Below, piece by piece: positions 1 to 5,746 of a DNA stretch of 5,746 bases (position 1 is its first letter; each line of letters opens with the position of its first letter). The notes under the pieces were generated by a model. The model made no database searches. It had not been told where the DNA came from and saw only the letters and a program-made list of their open reading frames with translations. Location of the stretch: the NCBI GenBank assembly GCA_028825345.1, contig JAPKAJ010000154.1, positions 1-5,746 on the forward strand. The letters are read 5' to 3'. A program made the translations under genes and the position numbers. Origin of the DNA: Arenicellales bacterium (GTDB taxonomy: Bacteria > Pseudomonadota > Gammaproteobacteria > Arenicellales > UBA868).

Positions 1-79
1 CGAACAGGTTGCCCTGATCGAAAAATCCTATACCGGCCAGTTTCTCCAGGCATTATTTAATAAAACTCCCGTCGATTAA
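1..79 (+). CDS. uvrA: C-terminal end of UvrA-like excinuclease ABC subunit A (partial, 5' end outside window)
   Basis: Only the last 25 codons and a TAA stop at 77-79 are visible; the reading frame starts at base 2. The tail reads EQVALIEKSYTGQFLQALFN followed by KTPVD. This fits the end of UvrA proteins, where a Gly-Thr-Pro-Glu-x-Val-Ala stretch is followed by Ser-(His/Tyr)-Thr-(Gly/Ala)-x-(Phe/Tyr)-Leu just before the C-terminus. UvrA is the cytoplasmic ATPase that finds bulky DNA lesions and loads UvrB in nucleotide excision repair. The match rests on recall of the family's C-terminal pattern and on 25 residues only. Related ABC-type ATPases can end in a similar way, so the name is probable rather than certain. 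The gene points the same way as the pyruvate dehydrogenase genes, but the 213-base gap and the unrelated function argue against a shared operon. Confidence 0.72.
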   Translation, partial: EQVALIEKSYTGQFLQALFNKTPVD

Positions 80-190
80 GCTTGCGCTTTGGCCACCGCC
101 ACGAGGGCTTAGAAGGTTCAGCTTCCAGTTTGAGAGTCTTGGCCTGACCATCGGACCACAAAAACCCGTCCAAGAATTTGCGCTGTGGTA

Positions 191-218
191 TTGTTTTGAT
201 GCCATGGGTAACTATTGT
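191..218 (+). promoter_or_regulatory. Weak candidate sigma70-type promoter for the aceE operon
   Basis: TTGTTT at 191-196 (3 of 6 matches to TTGACA) is followed after 16 bases by TATTGT at 213-218 (4 of 6 matches to TATAAT). A start around 225 would give a leader of about 70 bases that includes the inverted repeat at 238-260. An overlapping alternative pairs TTGATG at 196-201 with TATTGA at 218-223, also spaced by 16. Both are poor matches. The call depends mainly on this being the most AT-rich stretch at a sensible distance upstream of an operon that needs a promoter. Confidence 0.25.
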
Positions 219-227
219 ATTGATGTC

Positions 228-278
228 TTAGATCAGAGGGCCAAAGCAGAGATTTGGCCCCACTGCCAGATCATCTAA
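228..278 (+). repeat. Inverted repeat in the aceE leader (possible RNA hairpin or operator)
   Basis: GGGCCAAA at 238-245 and TTTGGCCC at 253-260 are perfect 8-base inverted arms around a 7-base loop (GCAGAGA). A second, outer pair, TTAGAT at 228-233 and ATCTAA at 273-278, flanks it through an uneven internal loop (4 bases on one side, 12 on the other). The outer right arm ends one base before the aceE ribosome binding site. No T-run follows on either strand, so it does not look like an intrinsic terminator. It could be an RNA structure that affects aceE translation or transcript stability, or a binding site for a dimeric regulator. The arms are directly visible; the role is unknown. Confidence 0.6.
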
Positions 279-279
279 C

Positions 280-285
280 AAAGGA
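280..285 (+). promoter_or_regulatory. Ribosome binding site of aceE
   Basis: AAAGGA lies 7 bases before the ATG at 293. It supports that start, which also gives a protein whose catalytic residues keep a constant +1 offset from E. coli AceE numbering. Confidence 0.7.
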
Positions 286-292
286 TTGATTC

Positions 293-2965
293 ATGGCCGA
301 CTCAACACTTCACACTGACATTGACCCGCTGGAGACAAGCGAGTGGCAGGATGCTTTGACTTCGGTAATCGAGCGTGAAGGAGAAGAGCGAGCCCACTTT
401 CTCCTGGAAACACTGATCGACCAGGCACGGCGCTCAGGCACTCAGATTCCTTATCGACCAACCTCCGCTTACCTCAACACCATACCGGCGGCGCATGAAT
501 CCCGCAGTCCCGGAGACGCAGAGATCGAGTGGCGAATCCGCTCACTGATACGCTGGAACGCCTTGGCCATGGTGGTTCGCGCCAACAAAATCAGTAGCGA
601 ACTGGGTGGCCATATTGCCAGTTACGCCTCGGCTGCGACACTGTATGACGTCGGTTTCAACCATTTCTGGCGTGGACCCGATGCTGAAAATGGCGCTGAC
701 CTGGTCTTTATGCAAGGGCACTCGGCTCCTGGAATCTATGCTCGAGCTTTTCTCGAGGGTCGCCTCAGTGAAACGCAGTTGGAGCATTTTCGCCAGGAGG
801 TCGATGGCAAAGGCCTGTCGTCCTACCCCCACCCCTGGTTGATGCCGGGATTCTGGCAGTTCCCGACGGTATCTATGGGTCTCGGGCCGATCCAGGCGAT
901 TTATCAGGCGAGGTTCATGAAATACCTGCAGCACCGCGAGTTCATCCCGATGTCGGATCGCAAGGTGTGGGCTTTCATGGGCGACGGCGAGATGGACGAA
1001 CCAGAATCGATGGGCGCGCTGGGCCTGGCCGGTCGCGAAGACCTGGATAACTTGATCTTTGTGATCAACTGCAACTTGCAACGCCTCGATGGCCCAGTGC
1101 GCGGCAACGGCAAAATTATCCAGGAACTTGAAGGAGAGTTCCGCGGTGCCGGCTGGAACGTTATAAAAGTGATCTGGGGCTCCTATTGGGACCCTCTTCT
1201 CATGCGCGATACCAAGGGCCTTCTGAAACAGCGCATGGAAGAAGCGCTTGATGGTGAATACCAGGCCTTCAAAAGCAAAGATGGCGCTTTTGTTCGCGAG
1301 CACTTTTTCGGCAAGTATCCGGAGCTCGCCGCGATGGTGGCCAACATGACCGATGAGGATATCTGGCGCTTAAACCGGGGCGGCCACGACCCGCACAAGG
1401 TCTATGCGGCCTACGCTGCCGCAATGACGCACAGTGGCCAGCCGACGGTAATCCTGGCAAAGACTGTAAAAGGCTACGGCATGGGTGAATCCGGCGAAGG
1501 ACAAAATATCATCCACAGCCAAAAAAAAATGGCCGATGAGTCGTTGCTGGCTTTTCGCGACCGTTTCCGCATACCGCTTAATGATGACGATGTACTGGCT
1601 TGCAAGTTCTATCACCCGGGAGAAGACAGCCCGGAAGTGCGCTACCTCAAAGACCGTCGCACGGCGCTCGGCGGCAGCCTTCCGGCACGTACTGATAGCG
1701 CACCCAGTCATCCAACACCAGATCTTTCGATATTCCAGTCGCAACTGGATGGTACTGGAGAACGCGAGATATCGACTACCATGGCTTTTGTCCGCATCCT
1801 GACAGCCCTGACGCGGGACAAGGTTATCGGGCCTCACGTAGTTCCGATAGTGCCCGATGAGTCACGGACTTTCGGTATGGAAGGCATGTTTCGCCAGTTG
1901 GGTATCTATGCCCCTGAAGGCCAGTTGTATATCCCCGAAGATGCAGATCAATTAATGTACTACCGCGAAGATATCCAAGGACAGGTATTGCAAGAAGGCA
2001 TCACCGAAATGGGCGCTATGTCTTCCTGGATAGCGGCGGTAACCGCATATGCTAACCACGGGATTGCCATGATCCCTTTTTACATTTTTTACTCAATGTT
2101 CGGTTTGCAGCGAGTCGGTGATCTTGCCTGGGCTGCGGGGGACCTGCAGGCACGAGGGTTTCTGATCGGCGGTACCGCGGGACGCACCACCCTGGCCGGT
2201 GAAGGATTGCAACACCAGGATGGGCACAGTCTGTTGCTTGCCTCATGTATTCCTAACTGCGTCTCCTATGATCCCGCCTTTAATTTTGAGCTCGCGGTCA
2301 TTATCCAAGACGGTTTGCGAAGAATGTTTACTGATAAGGAAAACATTTTTTATTACATCACCGTGATGAACGAGAACTACTCACACCCGGCACTACCGGA
2401 CAATGTGAACGATGGCATTCTCAAGGGCATGTACCCGCTGCTTTCTTCAAAGCGAGGGCGCAAGGCCGCACCCCGGGTACAGTTACTCGGCAGTGGCGCG
2501 ATTCTGCGAGAATCACTCGCTGCAGCGAAGTTGCTGGAACAGGACTTTGGCGTCCTGTCCGACGTCTGGAGCGTCACCAGTTATAACGAACTGACCCGCC
2601 AAGGTCGAAACGTTACGCGGTGGAACCGCCTGCACCCGGACGAACCGCCACAAATCGCCTACGTCACGGAACAACTGACAAAAGCGGGCGGGCCGGTTAT
2701 AGCTGCCAGCGATTACGCTCAGACCTATGCCGATCAGATTCGGGAGTTTGTTCCGGGACGTTATGTGGTGCTGGGCACTGACGGTTTTGGGCGCAGCGGC
2801 ACCCGTGAGCAATTGCGGGGCTTCTTTGAGGTCAACAGCTACCATATCGCACTTGTGGCTTTGACTGCGCTTGCCGACGAAGGGGCCTTACCCCGTTCAA
2901 CGATTTTGGACGCGATCAGCCGTTACCCGGTTGATCCAGAAAAACCTAACCCGGCTACAGCCTGA
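293..2965 (+). CDS. aceE: Pyruvate dehydrogenase E1 component, homodimeric type
   Basis: This is E1 of the cytoplasmic pyruvate dehydrogenase complex. It uses thiamine diphosphate (ThDP) and Mg2+ to decarboxylate pyruvate and transfers the acetyl group to the lipoyl arms of E2. At 890 aa it is close to E. coli AceE (about 887) and resembles it along its whole length. The residues that E. coli numbers His106, His142, Tyr177, Met194, Asp230, Asn260, His407, Glu571, Tyr599, Glu636 and His640 all appear here one position later. They include the ThDP/Mg motif GDGEMDEPES at 230-239 with NCN at 259-261, His408 of the lipoyl-acetylation loop, the likely catalytic Glu572 in GITEMGA, and GEGLQH at 636-641. 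The N-terminal part, roughly residues 1-55, should bind E2 (family knowledge). The gene leads an operon with the E2 and E3 genes. One oddity is a run of nine A residues at 1521-1529 within codons 410-413. No disruption is seen. Confidence 0.98.
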   Translation: MADSTLHTDIDPLETSEWQDALTSVIEREGEERAHFLLETLIDQARRSGTQIPYRPTSAYLNTIPAAHESRSPGDAEIEWRIRSLIRWNALAMVVRANKISSELGGHIASYASAATLYDVGFNHFWRGPDAENGADLVFMQGHSAPGIYARAFLEGRLSETQLEHFRQEVDGKGLSSYPHPWLMPGFWQFPTVSMGLGPIQAIYQARFMKYLQHREFIPMSDRKVWAFMGDGEMDEPESMGALGLAGREDLDNLIFVINCNLQRLDGPVRGNGKIIQELEGEFRGAGWNVIKVIWGSYWDPLLMRDTKGLLKQRMEEALDGEYQAFKSKDGAFVREHFFGKYPELAAMVANMTDEDIWRLNRGGHDPHKVYAAYAAAMTHSGQPTVILAKTVKGYGMGESGEGQNIIHSQKKMADESLLAFRDRFRIPLNDDDVLACKFYHPGEDSPEVRYLKDRRTALGGSLPARTDSAPSHPTPDLSIFQSQLDGTGEREISTTMAFVRILTALTRDKVIGPHVVPIVPDESRTFGMEGMFRQLGIYAPEGQLYIPEDADQLMYYREDIQGQVLQEGITEMGAMSSWIAAVTAYANHGIAMIPFYIFYSMFGLQRVGDLAWAAGDLQARGFLIGGTAGRTTLAGEGLQHQDGHSLLLASCIPNCVSYDPAFNFELAVIIQDGLRRMFTDKENIFYYITVMNENYSHPALPDNVNDGILKGMYPLLSSKRGRKAAPRVQLLGSGAILRESLAAAKLLEQDFGVLSDVWSVTSYNELTRQGRNVTRWNRLHPDEPPQIAYVTEQLTKAGGPVIAASDYAQTYADQIREFVPGRYVVLGTDGFGRSGTREQLRGFFEVNSYHIALVALTALADEGALPRSTILDAISRYPVDPEKPNPATA

Positions 2966-2966
2966 C

Positions 2967-2971
2967 AGGGG
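2967..2971 (+). promoter_or_regulatory. Ribosome binding site of aceF
   Basis: AGGGG lies 7 bases before the ATG at 2979, inside the 13-base gap after the aceE stop (2963-2965). The short gap favours translation of E2 from the aceE message, possibly by terminating ribosomes restarting nearby. Confidence 0.6.
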
Positions 2972-2978
2972 TTAGCTA

Positions 2979-4313
2979 ATGAGTGATCCGCTGAAGATTG
3001 CGATACCCGACATTGGCGATTTCGAGAACGTCGACGTGATTGAAGTGCTGGTCGTTTCGGGGGAGATTGTCCAGGCCGAGGATCCGCTGATTACGCTAGA
3101 GAGTGATAAGGCGACCATGGATTTGCCCTCACCGGCATCCGGGCGAATTACCCAAGTGTTGGTTGCGGTGGGTGACCAGGTATCTCAAGGCGCCGTGGTT
3201 GTATTGCTGGACCCTGCTGAGGTCGATACAGCCGTTGCCGAACCGCCATCGGAACCCCACTCGACGCAAGCCGTAACAACACCAACCGCCGTGACAGCTC
3301 CGGAATCCGCCGCCTCACCGGCAGGGCCCGAAACGGCCACCCAATCACCGCTGCAGTCGCTGGCACCCCCGAGCACGCTGCCACCACCGCTCGAAGGAGG
3401 CAGTAAGCTACCCCATGCGAGCCCGGCTGTGCGCCGCTTTGCCCGGGAGCTCGGTGCTGATCTTTCCCAGATAAGCGGCAACGGAGCGCGTGGACGTATC
3501 CTCCAGGATGATGTTCGCCAGTTTGTTAAAGCCGCTCTGATCAGACCCGCCTCCGACTCAAGGCCCATGGAAGGTGCCGGTATACCCCCTATGCCCGAGG
3601 TCGACTTCTCTCGCTGGGGGCCCATCGATACCAAGCCGATTTCACGGATCCAGCGCCTCTCGGGGCGTTACCTGCATAGAGCCTGGCTGAACATCCCACA
3701 TGTCACTCATCACGATGATGCCGATATCACCGAACTGGAATCCTTCCGCCAATCCCTGAAACAGGACAAGGCGCACAGCGGTACACGCATTACGATCCTG
3801 TCCTTCTTAATGAGAGCAGTGGTCAGCGCACTGAAAGCCTTTCCGACCTTCAACGCCTCATTATCACCGGACGGTGAGAGCCTGATTCTCAAACAGTATT
3901 TTCACATTGGTGTCGCAGTGGATACCGATAACGGTCTGGTCGTACCGGTCATTCGAGACGTAGACAGCAAAGGCATTGTGCAGCTTGCTGAAGAACTCGC
4001 TGAAATCAGTGCGCGGGCCCGTGATGGAAAACTCAAACCGGGCGAAATGCAAGGTGGCTGCATGAGTATTTCCAGTCTCGGTGGCATCGGCGGCACCGCC
4101 TTCACACCCATTGTCAATGCGCCGGAGGCAGCTATTCTGGGCGTTACTCGCTCGCGGATGACTCCGGTCTGGAACGGCACTGAATTCCAACCGCGGTTGA
4201 TGCTGCCACTGGATCTTTCCTATGACCACCGGGTCATCGATGGAGCACAAGCTGCGCGCTTTATGGCCTTCCTTAGTGCTGCACTGGAAGATGCCCGGCG
4301 GTTGCTGCTGTAG
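2979..4313 (+). CDS. aceF: Dihydrolipoamide acetyltransferase, E2 of pyruvate dehydrogenase, single lipoyl domain
   Basis: E2 forms the core of the complex and transfers acetyl groups from its lipoyl arm to CoA. Domains in order: a lipoyl domain at residues about 4-79 with modified Lys44 in ESDKATMD; a linker rich in Ala, Pro, Thr and Ser at about 80-143; a peripheral-subunit-binding domain at about 146-183 (SPAVRRFARELG ... GARGRILQDDV); and the CoA-dependent acyltransferase core from about 215 to the end. The core has SISSLGGIGG at 363-372 and the catalytic DHRVIDG at 416-422, with His417 and Asp421. IPHVTHHDDADITELE near 239-254 closely resembles AceF, which favours an acetyltransferase over the 2-oxoglutarate or branched-chain types, as does its position right after aceE. 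E. coli AceF has three lipoyl domains and about 630 residues; this protein has one and 444. Single-lipoyl E2s are common in other bacteria, and the frame is intact, so this is not a truncation. Confidence 0.97.
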   Translation: MSDPLKIAIPDIGDFENVDVIEVLVVSGEIVQAEDPLITLESDKATMDLPSPASGRITQVLVAVGDQVSQGAVVVLLDPAEVDTAVAEPPSEPHSTQAVTTPTAVTAPESAASPAGPETATQSPLQSLAPPSTLPPPLEGGSKLPHASPAVRRFARELGADLSQISGNGARGRILQDDVRQFVKAALIRPASDSRPMEGAGIPPMPEVDFSRWGPIDTKPISRIQRLSGRYLHRAWLNIPHVTHHDDADITELESFRQSLKQDKAHSGTRITILSFLMRAVVSALKAFPTFNASLSPDGESLILKQYFHIGVAVDTDNGLVVPVIRDVDSKGIVQLAEELAEISARARDGKLKPGEMQGGCMSISSLGGIGGTAFTPIVNAPEAAILGVTRSRMTPVWNGTEFQPRLMLPLDLSYDHRVIDGAQAARFMAFLSAALEDARRLLL

Positions 4314-4323
4314 GCACCTGAAT

Positions 4324-4327
4324 GGAG
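4324..4327 (+). promoter_or_regulatory. Ribosome binding site that decides the GTG start of the lipoyl-E3 gene
   Basis: GGAG, within TGGAGA at 4323-4328, lies 8 bases before GTG at 4336. The lipoyl-domain frame has no in-frame ATG between the aceF stop and this GTG. The ATG at 4322 is in another frame and meets TGA at 4337-4339 after five codons. The GTG start gives an N-terminus, MSDTPITINVPDIGDF, that parallels MSDPLKIAIPDIGDF of the adjacent E2. Confidence 0.75.
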
Positions 4328-4335
4328 ATTATTCT

Positions 4336-5746
4336 GTGAGTGATACCCCTATCACCATCAACGTGCCTGATATTGGAGATTTTCGTGATGTCGATATCAT
4401 AGAGGTACTCATCGCCCCTGGCGACACCGTTAACATCGAAACGCCGCTGATTACGCTGGAAACCGACAAGGCCACCATGGATGTCCCGTGCCCGGTTGCT
4501 GGCAAAGTCATCGAAGTCCTGGCTCAGGTAGGCGGCCAGATATCTGAAGGTGATCCCGTTGCCGTCGTGGCGTCAACCAACGAATCCACAGCGCTTTCGC
4601 CCCCTCCAACCGATGCCACAGCAACAACAACGCCCCCTGAAGCAGCCGCTCTGGAGAGCGCGCCACCGGTCATAAAAAACGATGGTACTGATGTAGATCT
4701 TGTGGTGCTGGGCTCTGGCCCGGGCGGTTACACCGCAGCCTTTCGCGCCGCCGATCTTGGCCTTAAAGTGGCCCTGGTTGAGCGTTACCCGACTCTCGGC
4801 GGCGTCTGTCTGAATGTAGGTTGTATCCCGTCCAAGGCATTGCTGCATGCAGCGCGCGTTATTGAGGAGGTCCACGAGATGCGCCCCCATGGCATCGATT
4901 TTGGGGAGCCTGTCATTAACGTGACGCAACTGCACGAGTGGAAAGACAAAGTGGTTGGCCAGTTGACCGGCGGCCTTGCCGGCTTGGCGAAAAAACGCCG
5001 GGTCGAAGTCATCACGGGCATTGGCGAGTTCACCTCACCACACAACATAAGCATCCGCGGGTCTGCGGGTGAACGAACCGTAGGTTTTTCTCAGGCGATT
5101 ATCGCCGCCGGCTCGCAAGCGATTGCATTACCCGGGCTTCCAGAGGATCCACGCATCATCGACTCGACCGGAGCATTAGCGCTTGACCACATTCCGGATC
5201 ACTTGCTGGTTATCGGTGGCGGCATCATCGGTCTGGAACTGGCTACGGTATTTCGAGCACTGGGCAGCCAGGTCAGTATTGTAGAGATGTCCAGTCAACT
5301 GATTCCCGGCGCCGATCCTGACCTGGTCAAGCCGCTCGCCAAACGGCTGGCGAAACAGTGCCATGGCATCTATCTGAATACCCGAGTCATCAGTGCACAA
5401 CCACAGGACGATGGCTTGCTCGTCAGTTTTGCAGGTGAGAACACCCCCAGCGAAACCCGTTATGACGCTGTTTTGGTTGCGGTGGGACGCACACCGAATG
5501 GCCATCACATCAATGCACCAGCGGCGGGCGTCGCGGTTGATGAGCAGGGCTTTATTACAGTGAATGCTCAGCAACAAACCAACGTCGCCCACATTTTTGC
5601 CGTTGGCGATATTGTCGGCCAGCCCATGCTGGCCCACAAAGCAACCCACCAAGCTAAGGTAGCGGCCGAGGTGGCCGCCGGGCACAAAAGCGCGTTCGAA
5701 GCTCGGGTCATCCCATCGGTTGCCTATACAGACCCGGAAATCGCCT
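4336..5746 (+). CDS. lpdA: Dihydrolipoamide dehydrogenase (E3) with N-terminal lipoyl domain, 3' end outside window
   Basis: E3 reoxidises dihydrolipoyl groups through a redox disulfide and FAD, reducing NAD+. The frame is open from GTG at 4336 to the window end (470 codons). Residues about 5-80 are a lipoyl domain with Lys45 in ETDKATMD. A linker rich in Ala, Pro and Thr follows at about 81-115. The flavoprotein part has the FAD motif GSGPGG at 126-131, the redox pair Cys158 and Cys163 in CLNVGC, the NAD-binding GGGIIGLE at 294-301, and GDIVGQPMLAHKA at 424-436, the second FAD contact. Glu317, at the end of the strand after the NAD glycine motif, favours NAD+ over NADP+ (family rule). The dimerisation domain begins near RVIPSVAYTDPE; the catalytic His-Glu pair lies beyond the window. 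Lipoyl-fused E3s such as Neisseria P64k are about 590 aa, so some 120 residues are missing. The gene starts 22 bases after aceF, so it is very probably in the same operon and dedicated to this complex. Confidence 0.95.
   Translation, partial: MSDTPITINVPDIGDFRDVDIIEVLIAPGDTVNIETPLITLETDKATMDVPCPVAGKVIEVLAQVGGQISEGDPVAVVASTNESTALSPPPTDATATTTPPEAAALESAPPVIKNDGTDVDLVVLGSGPGGYTAAFRAADLGLKVALVERYPTLGGVCLNVGCIPSKALLHAARVIEEVHEMRPHGIDFGEPVINVTQLHEWKDKVVGQLTGGLAGLAKKRRVEVITGIGEFTSPHNISIRGSAGERTVGFSQAIIAAGSQAIALPGLPEDPRIIDSTGALALDHIPDHLLVIGGGIIGLELATVFRALGSQVSIVEMSSQLIPGADPDLVKPLAKRLAKQCHGIYLNTRVISAQPQDDGLLVSFAGENTPSETRYDAVLVAVGRTPNGHHINAPAAGVAVDEQGFITVNAQQQTNVAHIFAVGDIVGQPMLAHKATHQAKVAAEVAAGHKSAFEARVIPSVAYTDPEIA

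Larger units (their letters stand above)
80..292 (+). other. Intergenic region and aceE leader
   Basis: These 213 bases lie between the UvrA-like stop codon and the aceE start. No open frame here has a credible ribosome binding site or recognisable product. No clear intrinsic terminator follows the upstream gene: the short GAAG...CTTC pairing near 112-125 has no T-run after it. The right half is more AT-rich and holds the best promoter candidate, followed by a strong inverted repeat and the aceE ribosome binding site. TTGGCC or its complement occurs four times, at 89-94, 139-144, 239-244 and 254-259. The region probably carries both the 3' end of the upstream transcript and the control region of the pyruvate dehydrogenase operon. 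Confidence 0.7.

Noticed and set aside
80..130. Intrinsic terminator after the UvrA-like gene
   Set aside because: Only short imperfect pairings (such as GAAG...CTTC) are present and no T-run follows, so termination here cannot be supported from sequence.
199..231. Ten-codon frame (MPWVTIVLMS) in the leader, a possible leader peptide
   Set aside because: There is no ribosome binding site in front of it, no run of regulatory codons, it overlaps the promoter candidate, and no terminator or antiterminator pair follows it.
542..1303. Long open frame of 253 codons on the minus strand inside aceE
   Set aside because: It lies wholly within the strongly supported aceE, has no recognisable domain, and reads as low-information antisense of conserved E1 codons. 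Long antisense frames are common opposite GC-rich genes.
3185..3634. Open frame of 149 codons on the minus strand inside aceF
   Set aside because: Its Gly/Ser/Ala-rich sequence is explained by being antisense to the Pro/Ala-rich linker of E2.
4322..4339. Five-codon frame ATG...TGA whose stop overlaps the GTG start of the E3 gene, a possible coupling minicistron
   Set aside because: There is no ribosome binding site in front of its ATG, and the GGAG inside it is well placed to serve the GTG. The overlap is easily a coincidence.
5176..5685. Open frame of 169 codons on the minus strand inside the E3 gene
   Set aside because: It is antisense to the NAD- and FAD-binding segments of E3, with no family signature and no need for a second gene.
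1..5746. Mobile element, CRISPR, toxin-antitoxin or other novel system
   Set aside because: No arrays, terminal repeats, integrase or transposase signatures, or unexplained genes are present. About 95% of the window is accounted for by the pyruvate dehydrogenase genes.

Overview
The window comes from a proteobacterium, most likely a gammaproteobacterium (inferred), with moderately GC-rich DNA. The evidence is the homodimeric AceE-type pyruvate dehydrogenase E1 (not the alpha2beta2 type), the AceE-AceF-Lpd gene order, and an E3 with an N-terminal lipoyl domain like Neisseria P64k. Nothing in the window looks mobile, phage-derived or CRISPR-related.

Layout, all on the + strand. Positions 1-79 hold the last 25 codons of a gene whose tail resembles the C-terminus of UvrA, the excision-repair ATPase. 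Positions 80-292 are a 213-base intergenic region. It has no convincing gene, a weak candidate promoter near 191-218, a perfect 8-bp inverted repeat at 238-260 that could fold just upstream of the aceE ribosome binding site, and an unusual number of TTGGCC words. Positions 293-2965 are aceE (E1, 890 aa), 2979-4313 are aceF (E2, 444 aa, one lipoyl domain), and 4336 to the window end is a GTG-started lipoyl-E3 gene (lpdA type). The last gene is cut off after 470 codons, inside its dimerisation domain.

The three enzyme genes are separated by only 13 and 22 bases with no visible terminator, so they very probably form one operon. Together they encode the pyruvate dehydrogenase complex. E1 decarboxylates pyruvate on thiamine diphosphate and acetylates the lipoyl arm. 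E2 passes the acetyl group to CoA. E3 reoxidises the lipoyl arm through FAD and a redox disulfide to NAD+. Every catalytic or cofactor residue checked within the window is present, so the enzymes look functional.

This is essentially a housekeeping region and I found no previously undescribed system. The points worth a second look are the structured aceE leader, the lipoyl domain present on both E2 and E3 in adjacent genes, and a run of nine A residues inside aceE.
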